Under the pieces are notes generated by a model that made no database searches, was not told the origin of the DNA, and saw only the letters and a list, made by a program, of their open reading frames with translations. From positions 1 through 64,000 of the IMG/VR virus record IMGVR_UViG_3300022514_000030: DNA of 64,000 bases; one strand, given 5' to 3'. Numbering within the stretch: position 1 is the stretch's first letter; each line of letters begins with the position of its first letter. Position numbers and translations under genes: made by a program. Source of the stretch: a virus. Shown in pieces: positions 51,001-60,597 of the stretch.

Positions 51001-54000
51001 CAAGCACATCGTCCATAAAGATGTTCTTCGCTTCTTCAGCCGATGGAACGTATGCAAACTGCGAGTGGAAACGTTTGGCCAGGTCGGTAAAGCTCTCCGC
51101 TGCCACCTCGTCTATTATACCGGTGCCACGCCAGCGCCCTGCCTCGTCAAGATCGAGCCGCTCAGCTAGCGCATACAGTACACCGTCCCGCTCTTCTATG
51201 CCGCGAAAACGGTAGATACCCTTGGTTGCCGTATCGCCGGCAATTGGAGTGAGGTTGCCTATAACGCGATCTGGAACGGTATGTCGGTACAACAGATCGC
51301 CTTTGCGCAGCGGTCTTATATCCGCTTCAGCCGGCAGTGCAGTTGAAATACCAGCATCAAGTACTGTAAGCGCGTCACTCTTTGCTGGCAGGTCAAACAC
51401 GCTTCGTACGGTATAAGTGTCTATCTTGGGCTTCCTAAACAGGCTGGTCAAAGTGCGCTCAAACCGCGGCGCCGCTTCCGGTGCACTTGTGCGCACCATA
51501 CCAACAGCCTCAGCATATGTCTTACCAAGGTCTGGACCGGCAACATAGTCAACGCTCTGTTTAATCCTGCGTAGGTTCGCTATGGTATCGTCAAGCACCT
51601 CGTCCGGTGCAGCAGCTGCTTCCGGGACCGCGAGGTTTATAACCTCCGGTGCGCCGACAAGCTCGGAGATAATGCGGCCGTCGTCACCACGGCTGTAGCG
51701 CACCAGTTGTACATTCAGTCCGGTGGTGGCTGCGCCTTCTGCTGCCTGTACCGGCGTGATAACCGCAACTGTGTATGGCCGCCTGCTAACGTTAGCCTTT
51801 AGCCTGGTCAGCGTGCCAAGCGTCTCATCAACGGTCACACCCCCGCTGGGCGGTGTCGCCCGCTCCAGAACAATACCGCCACCCCTGGTAAGGCGCTCAT
51901 ATCCCGGCGGAGTCAGATTGGGAATACCCTGTGTTGGTTTAAAGACTTCAAACTCGTCCAGCAGTCCCGCCGTCAGCTCATCCATACCGCTTACAAGATA
52001 GTGCTCACCGGTAAGCACATCGCTGGCGATTATGTCACCGCCCGTGCCGCGCTCAAGCGTTACGGGATGCCAGACATTGCTCTGTTTGACATACGTCTTA
52101 AGCTTTACCTTGCCGCCGGACTTCTCACTTAAGTCAAACAGAGTACTGATTCGTTCCTGGCGCTCACGCTCAGGTACGCCGGACAGGTCTATCTCGTACC
52201 TAACCGGCTGAGTGATGTCCATTGTTTCCTGAGCTGCTTGTGCCGCACTTTCGCCCGCCTCTTCCGGCAGCTCAAGCTCGTACACCAGCCCGCTGTCCAC
52301 AACCTCGTCTGCTACATCTTCCACAATGCCTTCCACACGGTTTGTGTCAAGAGTGACATCCCTACCTGCCAGCCTGCCGGTTGACGAACCTTCGGCCAGT
52401 GTGACAAGCGACTCCTCCTCAACCGGCCTTTGTTTTAGGTACCTGGCTATCTCGGCCGGCTTCATGTCTGCAATGTACTGCAGATGCTCGATACCGCTAG
52501 TGACATCACTATCGCCGGCCTCGCGAACAAGACTAACAACAGCGTCGTGTATAAGCTTGGCCTTCTCCAGGTCGGTCAGCTCGCGCACCCTACCGCCCTC
52601 TATGACGGTAAGCCCCTTGAGCTTGCTGCCTATAGTCGCTATTGCGCTGTACTCGTCACTTGCTGCACGCAGGTCGGTAGCAAACAGCTCGCCCAACAGC
52701 GCACGACGGTAGGTCTTCCGAAATACCGCGTTCCTGGCTACCCCAGCAGGATTGTATGCATCTATCTTGCCCGCAATCGATGCGCGGCTGATCGCCCTGT
52801 TCAATGCAAGCCAGCTTGACGATACGATGTCAACATCCTCGTACTTGCCTTTGGCCCATGGCGCAACGCTCAGCGCTGTTTTGAGTAGGTACGCGTTTAC
52901 GTCCTCATCCGTTAGCTGTGCAACTGCTTTCTCTGCCTCTGCTGCAGCCAGGCTCCTGATTATCTCTGCCGTGTTGACAACGCTAACTCTTCCCGGTGCT
53001 GTTGCGCCAAATACTTCGCTTACACCGCCGCCCCACTCTATGTTTCGGTATGCGCCTTTGACCTCTTTTGCGAAGAAGCGCGCCATCGCCTCACGCTGCT
53101 CGCGGGTCTGTATTGCCTCCACCGCACCGGGCTCGATCTCAACGACTATGCGCGTCTCTGCAGGCAGTTTTTGTGCCGCCAGAGTAACGACACCCTGTTC
53201 TTCGTCGATACTTGTTATGCGGAACGGCACAGCACTGCCGGCTATCATGACCTTTTGGTCAAGGTCGCGCGCTTCAAGCCATCTCGTGCGGCGCTCGGCC
53301 AGCTTCGCAGCTGGAACTTCACGATACAGGCTCTCCACCTGCTGCCCCTCAGCCAGGTATGCAGCACGTGCGCGCACCAGCTCTGTACCGCCACCACCCA
53401 GCTGGAGCTTTTTACCGAACTTAAGCGCTTCAACAGTCTCATCTGTTTGTGCCTGCACCTGAGCTATCTCCGCTGCTACGGCATCGCGGCCCGGCCCCTG
53501 TGGCGTGCGGTTAGAAGACAGCAGGCCTATCTTCTCAAGATACGCCACTTCTTCTTTGCTGTACGCATTGGTCATACTGAGGAAGTGCGTCTTCATTTCG
53601 TCTTCAAACTCTTGAGCAGCGGTTTTGTACGCCTCCCTCAGCACCGAACTCGTGCTCTTATAGACACCCCGCGCCCTGTTCAGCCGCAGGCGTATGGACT
53701 CGATGATATTGCGGTTTGCAACGTCCGTGCCGACCAGCGCTTCAACATCACTGAACTGCTGCGTGAGCGCCTGGAATCTCCCCTCCAGCTGCTGGAACCG
53801 CGCCAACAGGCCCGTCCTTGTCAGCTCGTCTTCCAGCTTCTTCAGCCTGTTGAAATCCTCTGGCGCAAGCGATCTTGCCGCCTTCAAGCGCTTATATGTG
53901 GCGTAGTCCCAGCTTTTTTGCTGCAGGTCTTTGAAATCGTCCAATAACCTGCGGAGCTGGCTGTCGTATTCCCTGAGCCGCTGTATTGAGACGCCACGCT

Positions 54001-54358
54001 CAATCTCGGCACGACCAATTACATCAATACCGCCTTCTACCAGTTCCTGCAAGAAGCTTTTCGCCCGACCCACATGGATCGGTTCTATCAATATGTCTTC
54101 AAACGATATCTCGCCCGGCTTGTATCCAGCGCGCTCAATCAGCTTCCTTGTTTCCTCCTGTATAGCTTGTATCATGCTAACAGGATGGGGATTGACCTTT
54201 GTGCGGAGCGTCTCGAAGAACTCATCAGCCACTTCATCGCTGTGCACAAAGGATAAGACGCGGACGGCGTCCAGCACGCTGCTAACCAGCGTGCTTGCAT
54301 ACTTCTCAGATACCTGTTCGAGATATTGTGGGTTGAATATGTGCGGGTTCAGGCGCAA
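48077..54358 (-). CDS. Giant tail protein, tape-measure-like
   Basis: 2093 residues from TTG 54358 with TAGGAGG 7 nt upstream. Long helical and coiled-coil stretches (QRLREYDSQLRRLLDDFKDL, GRFQALTQQFSDVEALVGTD), an Ala/Gln-rich helical region near 1840-1920 (AADVVDTATTAAVARQAADV), one hydrophobic segment (VLAGIGLASLGLMALL, about 1960) and a structured C-terminal tail. Size, coiled coils and late hydrophobic span fit a tape measure, which sets tail length and is ejected with the DNA. Two such giants lie in tandem, so which one measures the tail is uncertain. At the usual 0.15 nm per residue either would give a tail of hundreds of nanometres. Confidence 0.72.
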   Translation of the reverse strand: MRLNPHIFNPQYLEQVSEKYASTLVSSVLDAVRVLSFVHSDEVADEFFETLRTKVNPHPVSMIQAIQEETRKLIERAGYKPGEISFEDILIEPIHVGRAKSFLQELVEGGIDVIGRAEIERGVSIQRLREYDSQLRRLLDDFKDLQQKSWDYATYKRLKAARSLAPEDFNRLKKLEDELTRTGLLARFQQLEGRFQALTQQFSDVEALVGTDVANRNIIESIRLRLNRARGVYKSTSSVLREAYKTAAQEFEDEMKTHFLSMTNAYSKEEVAYLEKIGLLSSNRTPQGPGRDAVAAEIAQVQAQTDETVEALKFGKKLQLGGGGTELVRARAAYLAEGQQVESLYREVPAAKLAERRTRWLEARDLDQKVMIAGSAVPFRITSIDEEQGVVTLAAQKLPAETRIVVEIEPGAVEAIQTREQREAMARFFAKEVKGAYRNIEWGGGVSEVFGATAPGRVSVVNTAEIIRSLAAAEAEKAVAQLTDEDVNAYLLKTALSVAPWAKGKYEDVDIVSSSWLALNRAISRASIAGKIDAYNPAGVARNAVFRKTYRRALLGELFATDLRAASDEYSAIATIGSKLKGLTVIEGGRVRELTDLEKAKLIHDAVVSLVREAGDSDVTSGIEHLQYIADMKPAEIARYLKQRPVEEESLVTLAEGSSTGRLAGRDVTLDTNRVEGIVEDVADEVVDSGLVYELELPEEAGESAAQAAQETMDITQPVRYEIDLSGVPERERQERISTLFDLSEKSGGKVKLKTYVKQSNVWHPVTLERGTGGDIIASDVLTGEHYLVSGMDELTAGLLDEFEVFKPTQGIPNLTPPGYERLTRGGGIVLERATPPSGGVTVDETLGTLTRLKANVSRRPYTVAVITPVQAAEGAATTGLNVQLVRYSRGDDGRIISELVGAPEVINLAVPEAAAAPDEVLDDTIANLRRIKQSVDYVAGPDLGKTYAEAVGMVRTSAPEAAPRFERTLTSLFRKPKIDTYTVRSVFDLPAKSDALTVLDAGISTALPAEADIRPLRKGDLLYRHTVPDRVIGNLTPIAGDTATKGIYRFRGIEERDGVLYALAERLDLDEAGRWRGTGIIDEVAAESFTDLAKRFHSQFAYVPSAEEAKNIFMDDVLDLTAREVRGIKTSLPQLSRLVAYTGQGAAGPEAFQPIIDKTLEAAHKLDSGAQLTPGEQLLVSMLGSTGSRDISKKTVDQMRYYLTRDVSPMYKHMLPHMQEWLASPEGQAFKTLAEDIVMLHGAGVLKGDPGQLYSQIGEKFKRGFIKGETGKKLGLEVSRYTPYRLYKFTGLPVGKGEIHIPTVVPEELYSRLREYVERSAKTPEGRKKAVYSLIDYFRQCGIADENVRTLDGLAQSIYNAAQRGALDEFAASLEAAHIPAIRDEQTASRFIDWVYDSFIIPAEAKKQGVQGRAQFMEWLRQRPVISARLDALERGIQELKDAGIDIAALPAIGEAADVLTNVPTEDVSIPPLSANPAEDMANIQQIIDEFQQLRDAYNANAVPLTKSDLELFEMGDALEQLRSRLQKELRADRRPTWAMLGSGADMRIPLTGNVPGVGDIFFKRIGDFTPEQLEQIALYYTRAGADTVEGHVRDAIVRHLKPDVDVSTAVKSGIDPLTGTHVPLQSSIPVQVVRHEPPELPLQEKLWRRIHTLFEDLTTPDKMLVETQDPESFLVRFRNLRQQLGERLGGLKQLIELEQTPQFQEQLFDLLREFKEKRVPGRPIQDLSQLQPRRFEQKRVFRRPTLDFSELQAQLYEMLKDPELRQEISYSLRVRDDRGLADFVKDSGLRQKVQSGSSKGFADFEERLYSLFRPLEQQVQGAADAVTEAAAAAVQQAADVVDTATTAAVARQAADVIDTAAANAAAAQQAARSATQQAAEDIAQRAAEAASAAPGAEEVRRINQAIKAQAAAAGGKQGPGAQHIKQINNFIKAKAAAKSASGAAGAGGGAGGLLGSAIGNWKVLAGIGLASLGLMALLRPRDKDDYTEPESSGGRYARAQKPIPVAPAMSEGEQGEVYQRPVPVENTGARITIRGRTKRRLSANDINAIASEAFNGNVNVNVNFSNDTSQLNEDYAKEVFSQLLKYGYARV

Positions 54359-54369
54359 TACTATCCCTC

Positions 54370-57300
54370 CTAATCAGCAAGCAGCATTGCGGGATCTCTG
54401 TTGATGTATTCAACCAGGTCACGCGACATGTCATAGCCCATATGCATGTTGACTTCTATGCCGGCCTTGTCGCTCGGCTCAACATTCACGTCTATGTCTT
54501 CTACACCAGCAGCGGAGAGCAGCCTGCGCAGCCGCTCGGCAATCTCACCAGCATTACCGGGCGTGCGCATATTCATCTTGGGCACGCGTACCGGTACCTG
54601 CTGCGCTCTCAGCTTGTCTTCCTCCCAAATGTCAAACTCGCCTGGGTCAAGATGCATTTTGTCCACCAGCTTGACGCGCACCGCTTCAAGGTCTACATCC
54701 GGACGCCAGCCTTCCCAGGACTCGTCCGGTAGATAGTGCGTCTTAAAGTATTCCTCAAGCTTGGGCTTCTTTGGTGCTTTATCACCGTGCGCAGGCGCAA
54801 GGCCGTAGAACAGCCATTCCGGTGCAACCTTCTTGAGCTTTTTGTACTCCCACTTGGGCATCTTGAGGAAGTAGCGGAAGTAGCGCCGCTCCTTCTTGGG
54901 CAGCGCGACGATAAAGTCACCCAGCGGTTCGCCAGGCTCGTAACCATACATCGTCTGCTTCATCTGCCTGTAGTAGGCAATCGCCCTTCGCGCCCGCGGT
55001 GGTAAGTCCTCTTCAGACACCTCTGGAGACGTCTTCAGACTGGCAAGCTCGGCATTAATGCTCTTTATGGCGAGCTTCTTCAGCTCGTCCAGCGACCGCT
55101 GCACTCTCTTTGCCTTTTCCTTTTCGTCAGCTTCTTCAGCCTGCGCTCTTGCAAGCTCGTTGGCCTGTTTTATTTCCAGTGCTGCGGTTTCTTGTTCTGT
55201 CCTCTTAACAGCTTTGCGTGCCTTTTTCTTGTCATCCTCTACAGCAAGACGTATGTTATACTTCCTGAGTATCTCAAACAGTTCATCTGTTTGATTGCCC
55301 TTCAGCTTCTGTATGGCGCGCTTTGCCTCCATGAGCGCCCTTTTACGCGCCTTCACGAGCTCCTTGTGCTTGTCCCGCGCTTCAAAGTACTTCTGTACAT
55401 CAAAGCCCTCTTCTTCAAGCGCACGCTTGCGTTCATGCTCATACAGACGTCTGTACTTTACGTACTTGAGAATATCAACGTATTGCTCCAGCTCCCACTC
55501 GCGCCGCCTCCTGGCCGGAATCCACTTCTTGCCCGTTACAACTTGATATGCGGTAGTATACAAGGCCCCGGCACCAACAGTGGCAGCGCCAATCGCCGCA
55601 CCTATTACCCTGGTCGCCGGTCTTCTCCCGAATAGAGCACCTATACCCGCACCTAAAAGCATCGCAATAGGCAGGGGCTTAGAGATGAACGACTGGTATG
55701 TCGGTATGAGAAAGTCCCTTATGGGGTGCTCCCAGCTCTGAAAGTTCTTGCCGTATACCTCACGCCTTACCCAGTCCTCATATGCACTGCGCACCTGGAG
55801 AAACTTGGTATGAATGGGCGTGTCAAGGTGGGAATTATGGACAGCGCATACAAGAGTTGTATAGCTATGATTATCCTCTACTGTGAAGTCGTACACCAGT
55901 TTACCTTCGTATTTGACTTCTTCTACTTCTTTAATCCTGGCGAAGAGAACTCCATCCTGAATAAATGCCCAGCCATTAGTCTCTCGTTTTGATGAAGGTA
56001 TCTCTTTGCCAAGCAGTTTGGCTAGTTCTCTACCCTGTTTCCCACCAATGTGCAACATATACCGTTTCTTATGGATGGTGCCGCTTACATCCTTACGAGC
56101 CTCCGCTATATGCAGACCCGGTATGAATCCTAAATTCAGCAACACCATCCTCATAGGAATGATTATGTTAGGCTGGACAGAAACACAGGATACAGTTTCA
56201 CCTATATGGCCATCGCCGCGGAAATAGCCAACCACCAACCCCTTTAGAGCCTCTAAGTCATCAGTAAGTGCTTCCGTGCTAAGCCGTTTATCGACAGTAC
56301 GCCCCAAAAGTGCATTAAAGAACTCGGTTACTATAGAATTCCCAAGGTGCACTATCTGCACATTACAACTGGGCTGATAATGAACAGTGCAACTTACCCC
56401 AAACACCTTGCGTGCGCACTCAATAACCTCATTGGCGTATTCAGTTTCGTTAATGTGAAAAGCAAACTGAACAGCTACAGGTTTGCCTCGCTGAAGCTTA
56501 ATATGTCCCTCGCTTAGATAGTAACCGAAAAGTGTATACAGCTCACGGGAAACCGGAATGTAGCGATCGACTGGGACACTACTCTTTCTAATAGCGTTTG
56601 GATTAAATCCTCCTACTTTAAGGTAGATTTTGTCGTCGATCACAACCTTGTTGCTTAGGTCAATATAGTCAACAAGGTCAAAAACACGCCTCTTTGGAAG
56701 CTTCGCAATAGGCATACACACCCAGTCGTCCTTGCGTAACTCCTCGGCCTTTATCCATGTTGGTTTATAGGCCGCAGGACAGCCATCACGACATATACTT
56801 CGACCAGGAGCACATACGCCGGGCCGGCACCCATTGGAACCCTTCACAAAAGGACATGACTGCGCTTTGGCGGCATACACCTCATGATTGCCGGTTAGTA
56901 CTAATGCGTCACTAGTCATCCATGTCCGAATGCGGTAAACTTTCTCTGATTCGGCTAGCGGACGCTTATGAACACAGACTACCTTATGCCAATTGCCATC
57001 CGTAGTGAGCACCAAATCGCCCAGTTTCACTTCCTTAGCCTGTTTTAGATCATCGTGAGTTACAATTAGCTGGTTTTCGCTGACGCAGAACCGCTCCCAT
57101 GCCTTACCGAAGGCCCTCTCAAGCCGGCTGAAGCGCGCCATCACGGCAGCAGGTGAGTAGTCCTTCTCTTTTTCCTTGGCAACCTTCTCCTTAAGCAGGA
57201 GCCTGTTGATGTTCTCGCCCTTCACGTATACAACCGCTTTGATGGGGCTGTAGTCCTTCCTGGCTTTTCTTTCATCATCCGGTTCGTAGTAGATCACTAT

Positions 57301-60300
57301 CTTGGTACCGGGCTTCAGCTTGCTCTGCAGGAGCTCCGCTGCACGCTGCGCAGCTTTGTCATCCTTCGCACCGGCAACGTGTATGCCAGCAAACTTTATG
57401 GGGATATTAGGCAGTTCCTTGACAAAGATGGTATTGTTGTCAGCCAGGGACTCTACTGTTACAACACGCTTTTTCAGCTCACGCTCGGCACCAACAAACC
57501 TGTAGGGATATATCCTGAGTGGCTCCTTCATCTTGCGGACCATTTCGCGGATCCGCTTTACCTCTTCCTTCTGCTCGGGCGTGAGCTTTATCTTGCTCAT
57601 CAGCTTGCTGTACTCTTTGTACTCTTTGCTGTATGGCGCAACATGTGCTAAGATACGGAACCTGTCCAGAGGGCCGTACAGTTCATAGCGGTTTATGACG
57701 CCTTTCTTGTGGAGCTCAATAATCTCAGGATGCTCCTTGAGGAACCTGGTAAAGTCCTTGTTGTACAACGCCTCATAACCGCCACCGGGAAGCAGCATCT
57801 CGCCGTGAGGTAAATACGAATCGCCAGTATGGAAGTCTATATAATAGTCACGCGGCAGCCACGATGGCATGCGATTGGGAACCGGATTAAACATCTCGCC
57901 CCATTTCTCTCTTCTGCCGATAAAGCGCCGCACAATCTCGTTTACGTTACCGCCAAGCCCGCCCAGGTTTTCCTCCCAGAACCGCCGCCTAATGGAGTAT
58001 ATACCGCGCGCCTCTGCAATGCGTACTTCCTTGTCCTTGGGCACGTCCTGCGATATACCTGTCGCAGTTTCGGCAAGGAAACCGTAGAAGCCCGCAACCT
58101 CGGTAACACTCGACCAAAAGGCCCGCGCTACATCCCTCGCACTCCCGGGAGCTGTATACTTGCGTCCGTACTCGTCAACTATGTCGCCCTCGGGTGTGAT
58201 CTCTACACGTACACCACCGGACGTGATGTAGCCACCTTCAGTGGTCTCTTCTTCGGGCTCTCCAGCCGTTTCGTGTCTTTCAGCTGTCCCTTCCGGCTGT
58301 CCAGCTGCACCCTCTAGCCCTCCAACTGCTCCGTATCCTCCCGATGGCCCGGCTGCTGCCCCGCCACTGGCAGGCGGCTCCACAACTAGGTACTCTCCCT
58401 CAGGCAGTTCTCCCTCTGGCCGCCCCTCAAGCTGCGCCCAAACCTCGGGATGCATCTTCTTCCTCGGCTTTATAAGCCTGCTCACGGCTGTGAGGAGAGG
58501 GCCTATAATCGGCAGCTCAACCAGTTCGGGATAATCACCAGTGTAGAGGTATGGCCTCTCGTAATAGTGTTTTTCTTCCAGCCAGTACCTGTCCGTCACA
58601 TATCGCTTAATTGGCGCGGTAGGATAGCGCGGCGTGGGGATAGGAGCATGAGCAAAGTATTCATCCTCGCTGCCGTACAGGACATCCGTGTACTTCCACT
58701 TGGACTTCAGCCGTCGGTACCAGTTGGGTCGCCACGCCTGGATGCGCCCACCAGTAAAGGGAGTATTTCCCAGCGGCCAATAGCGCCCTTTCCTGACGGG
58801 TTCCTCGCCGCTCTCAAACCATTCCTCCATCTCCTCAGGCGTCTTGGTCATCCAGATGGTGGCATCCTTGACAATCGGCAGCTCGAGGATCTGGTCAGAA
58901 CCGGGCGTGAGCTGTTGCAGCCTGTCCATAAATCCGGTCAGGCCGATAGCACTGCTGAGCCGTGACAGTGCAGTCATGGTATACCGATAGGCGTCTGCCA
59001 GCAGGAATTCCGGCCTTACACCGGTCAGCTTCTCCATCTCGTAATTCAGATAGTGCCATCCGAAAGCAAGGCCGCCAAGCACGAGTGCGCGGCGCAGGAA
59101 CAGATTGGTGAAGAGGCTGAGCGTGTCACCGGTATGCTTGGACGATAACCCTAGCCGCGCTTTACCAAGTGAAAGATCCATCCGACCCACGCCTATGTAC
59201 GGTATGAGCGTTAGCGTGGACACATCCTGAAGTCTGTGCCGCCCCGCAGTCAGCTGCTTCCAGATCGAACCTAACGAGCTGAAGTCGGCAGCATTAACAT
59301 AGACCCATGGTTGTTCAATAAAACGCTTTGTGGCCGGTGGTATGTGGCTCGCACGCTCGGGCCCCAGTGCGTCTATAATCTTACCTATACCGGCCTCCAT
59401 TGCCTCGAACAGCGGGTTTTCCGCCTCTTTTCTACCAAGAAACCCTAGCCTTGGATCGTCCCACAGGAATGTGTCCTGGTAGCCTATGTCGAGGGCTCTA
59501 AACAGCGGGTCCAGTAAACCTCTCACACCACCGCGCTTTGTATACTCGTTCATCTCCAGACCCGCCATAGTGCGGATATACTGCAACTTTACGTTACCCA
59601 AGCCGTGTATCAAATAGCCCAGCCCTTTGTTTACCTTTACAAGATCGTCCAGCTTCTGCGGGATGTTCCCTACATCAAACACTTCGCCGCCGATGAACAA
59701 CAGCTGTCGCCCCAGCTCGTCTATATTACCGGTAAGCAGCGGCTGACGCTCTGTCACATCAAACAGATAGGTGAATGGACTCCTGTTGATGCCAAGCACG
59801 TCGCTCAGGTGCAAAAGTCCAAGGGGATTAAAGTTGACTATCGGGATCTGGATATCTTTCTCCAGCCGCTGTATGAACTTTGTAAGCTGTTCGCTCATGC
59901 CGCGCATGTCAATCAGTTCGCCGGCCTCATTTATGAACAGCGCCGGGTCGACAATAATATTCCCACCGGACAGGCCATAGATCTTTGCAAGCTGTTTCAG
60001 CCTGGCAAACTCGGGGACATTAAGCTGCATGATATCGTCCAGTACTGCATACCTAACCCCGGCAACCTTCTGCATCATGCTCTGCAGCTTGGCATTCGGA
60101 GTGAGACGCTTTTGGATCTGCTCCACAATCTTGGCTTTAACAACGTCCACACCTTGATCGATTGCAGTCTGTGTAACCCCATGCTGCGCGCCCCACGAAC
60201 TCTTCAGATCGTCAAGCACATCCCGTGATTGTCTCAATATCTCTTCCAGATAGAAGTGCGGTTTTTGAGTGCCGTGCTTGTTTTTCACAGCGCTTACAAC

Positions 60301-60597
60301 ATACCTTTTTAGTTCTGATGCCTTTCCAAGTGCGGAAAGATTCTGCCCCTGCCCCTTGGTGACGTAGTGCTCCCACTGGTATACTCCTTCTATAGCACGC
60401 GCAACAGGGCCGGGCTTGTATTTGCTGCTCAGCACCATCGTCTTTTGAACGGATGCCTTTAAAAGACCGGTGCGCCAAAACAGGTATCCCCCGGCCAGCA
60501 GCCCGCCAACAAGCAGGGCCGTGTTGACCGCCGAACCTTTTTCCTGCTCCTTTTCGCTGTAGTAGTATGCGTCCTCCCGTTTCCTGTACTTTGCCAT
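54370..60597 (-). CDS. Giant tail protein with nuclease-like fold, split by an intein
   Basis: 2075 residues from ATG 60597 (AAGGTG 12 nt upstream); 1657 after removal of a 418-residue intein. Hydrophobic segments near 20-40, 500-520 and just behind the intein (AMLLGAGIGALFGRR, GAAIGAATVGAGALYTTAY) suggest membrane contact during ejection. About 1040-1168 is an SNase-like OB fold (TIFVKELPNIPIKFAGIHVA, VVYVKGENINRLLLKEKVAK), but the catalytic Arg positions are not conserved. The intein follows WERF. Behind it lies a Lys/Glu-rich coiled coil (KAVKRTEQETAALEIKQANE). Probably a tape-measure or injected internal tail protein; exact role unknown. Confidence 0.78.
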   Translation of the reverse strand: MAKYRKREDAYYYSEKEQEKGSAVNTALLVGGLLAGGYLFWRTGLLKASVQKTMVLSSKYKPGPVARAIEGVYQWEHYVTKGQGQNLSALGKASELKRYVVSAVKNKHGTQKPHFYLEEILRQSRDVLDDLKSSWGAQHGVTQTAIDQGVDVVKAKIVEQIQKRLTPNAKLQSMMQKVAGVRYAVLDDIMQLNVPEFARLKQLAKIYGLSGGNIIVDPALFINEAGELIDMRGMSEQLTKFIQRLEKDIQIPIVNFNPLGLLHLSDVLGINRSPFTYLFDVTERQPLLTGNIDELGRQLLFIGGEVFDVGNIPQKLDDLVKVNKGLGYLIHGLGNVKLQYIRTMAGLEMNEYTKRGGVRGLLDPLFRALDIGYQDTFLWDDPRLGFLGRKEAENPLFEAMEAGIGKIIDALGPERASHIPPATKRFIEQPWVYVNAADFSSLGSIWKQLTAGRHRLQDVSTLTLIPYIGVGRMDLSLGKARLGLSSKHTGDTLSLFTNLFLRRALVLGGLAFGWHYLNYEMEKLTGVRPEFLLADAYRYTMTALSRLSSAIGLTGFMDRLQQLTPGSDQILELPIVKDATIWMTKTPEEMEEWFESGEEPVRKGRYWPLGNTPFTGGRIQAWRPNWYRRLKSKWKYTDVLYGSEDEYFAHAPIPTPRYPTAPIKRYVTDRYWLEEKHYYERPYLYTGDYPELVELPIIGPLLTAVSRLIKPRKKMHPEVWAQLEGRPEGELPEGEYLVVEPPASGGAAAGPSGGYGAVGGLEGAAGQPEGTAERHETAGEPEEETTEGGYITSGGVRVEITPEGDIVDEYGRKYTAPGSARDVARAFWSSVTEVAGFYGFLAETATGISQDVPKDKEVRIAEARGIYSIRRRFWEENLGGLGGNVNEIVRRFIGRREKWGEMFNPVPNRMPSWLPRDYYIDFHTGDSYLPHGEMLLPGGGYEALYNKDFTRFLKEHPEIIELHKKGVINRYELYGPLDRFRILAHVAPYSKEYKEYSKLMSKIKLTPEQKEEVKRIREMVRKMKEPLRIYPYRFVGAERELKKRVVTVESLADNNTIFVKELPNIPIKFAGIHVAGAKDDKAAQRAAELLQSKLKPGTKIVIYYEPDDERKARKDYSPIKAVVYVKGENINRLLLKEKVAKEKEKDYSPAAVMARFSRLERAFGKAWERFCVSENQLIVTHDDLKQAKEVKLGDLVLTTDGNWHKVVCVHKRPLAESEKVYRIRTWMTSDALVLTGNHEVYAAKAQSCPFVKGSNGCRPGVCAPGRSICRDGCPAAYKPTWIKAEELRKDDWVCMPIAKLPKRRVFDLVDYIDLSNKVVIDDKIYLKVGGFNPNAIRKSSVPVDRYIPVSRELYTLFGYYLSEGHIKLQRGKPVAVQFAFHINETEYANEVIECARKVFGVSCTVHYQPSCNVQIVHLGNSIVTEFFNALLGRTVDKRLSTEALTDDLEALKGLVVGYFRGDGHIGETVSCVSVQPNIIIPMRMVLLNLGFIPGLHIAEARKDVSGTIHKKRYMLHIGGKQGRELAKLLGKEIPSSKRETNGWAFIQDGVLFARIKEVEEVKYEGKLVYDFTVEDNHSYTTLVCAVHNSHLDTPIHTKFLQVRSAYEDWVRREVYGKNFQSWEHPIRDFLIPTYQSFISKPLPIAMLLGAGIGALFGRRPATRVIGAAIGAATVGAGALYTTAYQVVTGKKWIPARRRREWELEQYVDILKYVKYRRLYEHERKRALEEEGFDVQKYFEARDKHKELVKARKRALMEAKRAIQKLKGNQTDELFEILRKYNIRLAVEDDKKKARKAVKRTEQETAALEIKQANELARAQAEEADEKEKAKRVQRSLDELKKLAIKSINAELASLKTSPEVSEEDLPPRARRAIAYYRQMKQTMYGYEPGEPLGDFIVALPKKERRYFRYFLKMPKWEYKKLKKVAPEWLFYGLAPAHGDKAPKKPKLEEYFKTHYLPDESWEGWRPDVDLEAVRVKLVDKMHLDPGEFDIWEEDKLRAQQVPVRVPKMNMRTPGNAGEIAERLRRLLSAAGVEDIDVNVEPSDKAGIEVNMHMGYDMSRDLVEYINRDPAMLLAD
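55834..57087 (-). other. Intein with LAGLIDADG homing endonuclease
   Basis: 418 residues (1171-1588 of the host protein). Starts with Cys (CVSENQLIVTHDDL, block A), has TGNHEVYA (block B, with the conserved His), the two dodecapeptides LFGYYLSEGHI (about intein residue 185) and LVVGYFRGDGHI (about 282), VYDFTVEDNHSYTTL (block F) and the C-terminal VHN followed by Ser (block G). All residues needed for self-splicing are present. Between B and the endonuclease is a Cys-rich insert with CRPGVC and CRDGC that could bind zinc. The intein is visibly richer in A+T than the flanking host gene, consistent with separate acquisition. Confidence 0.94.
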
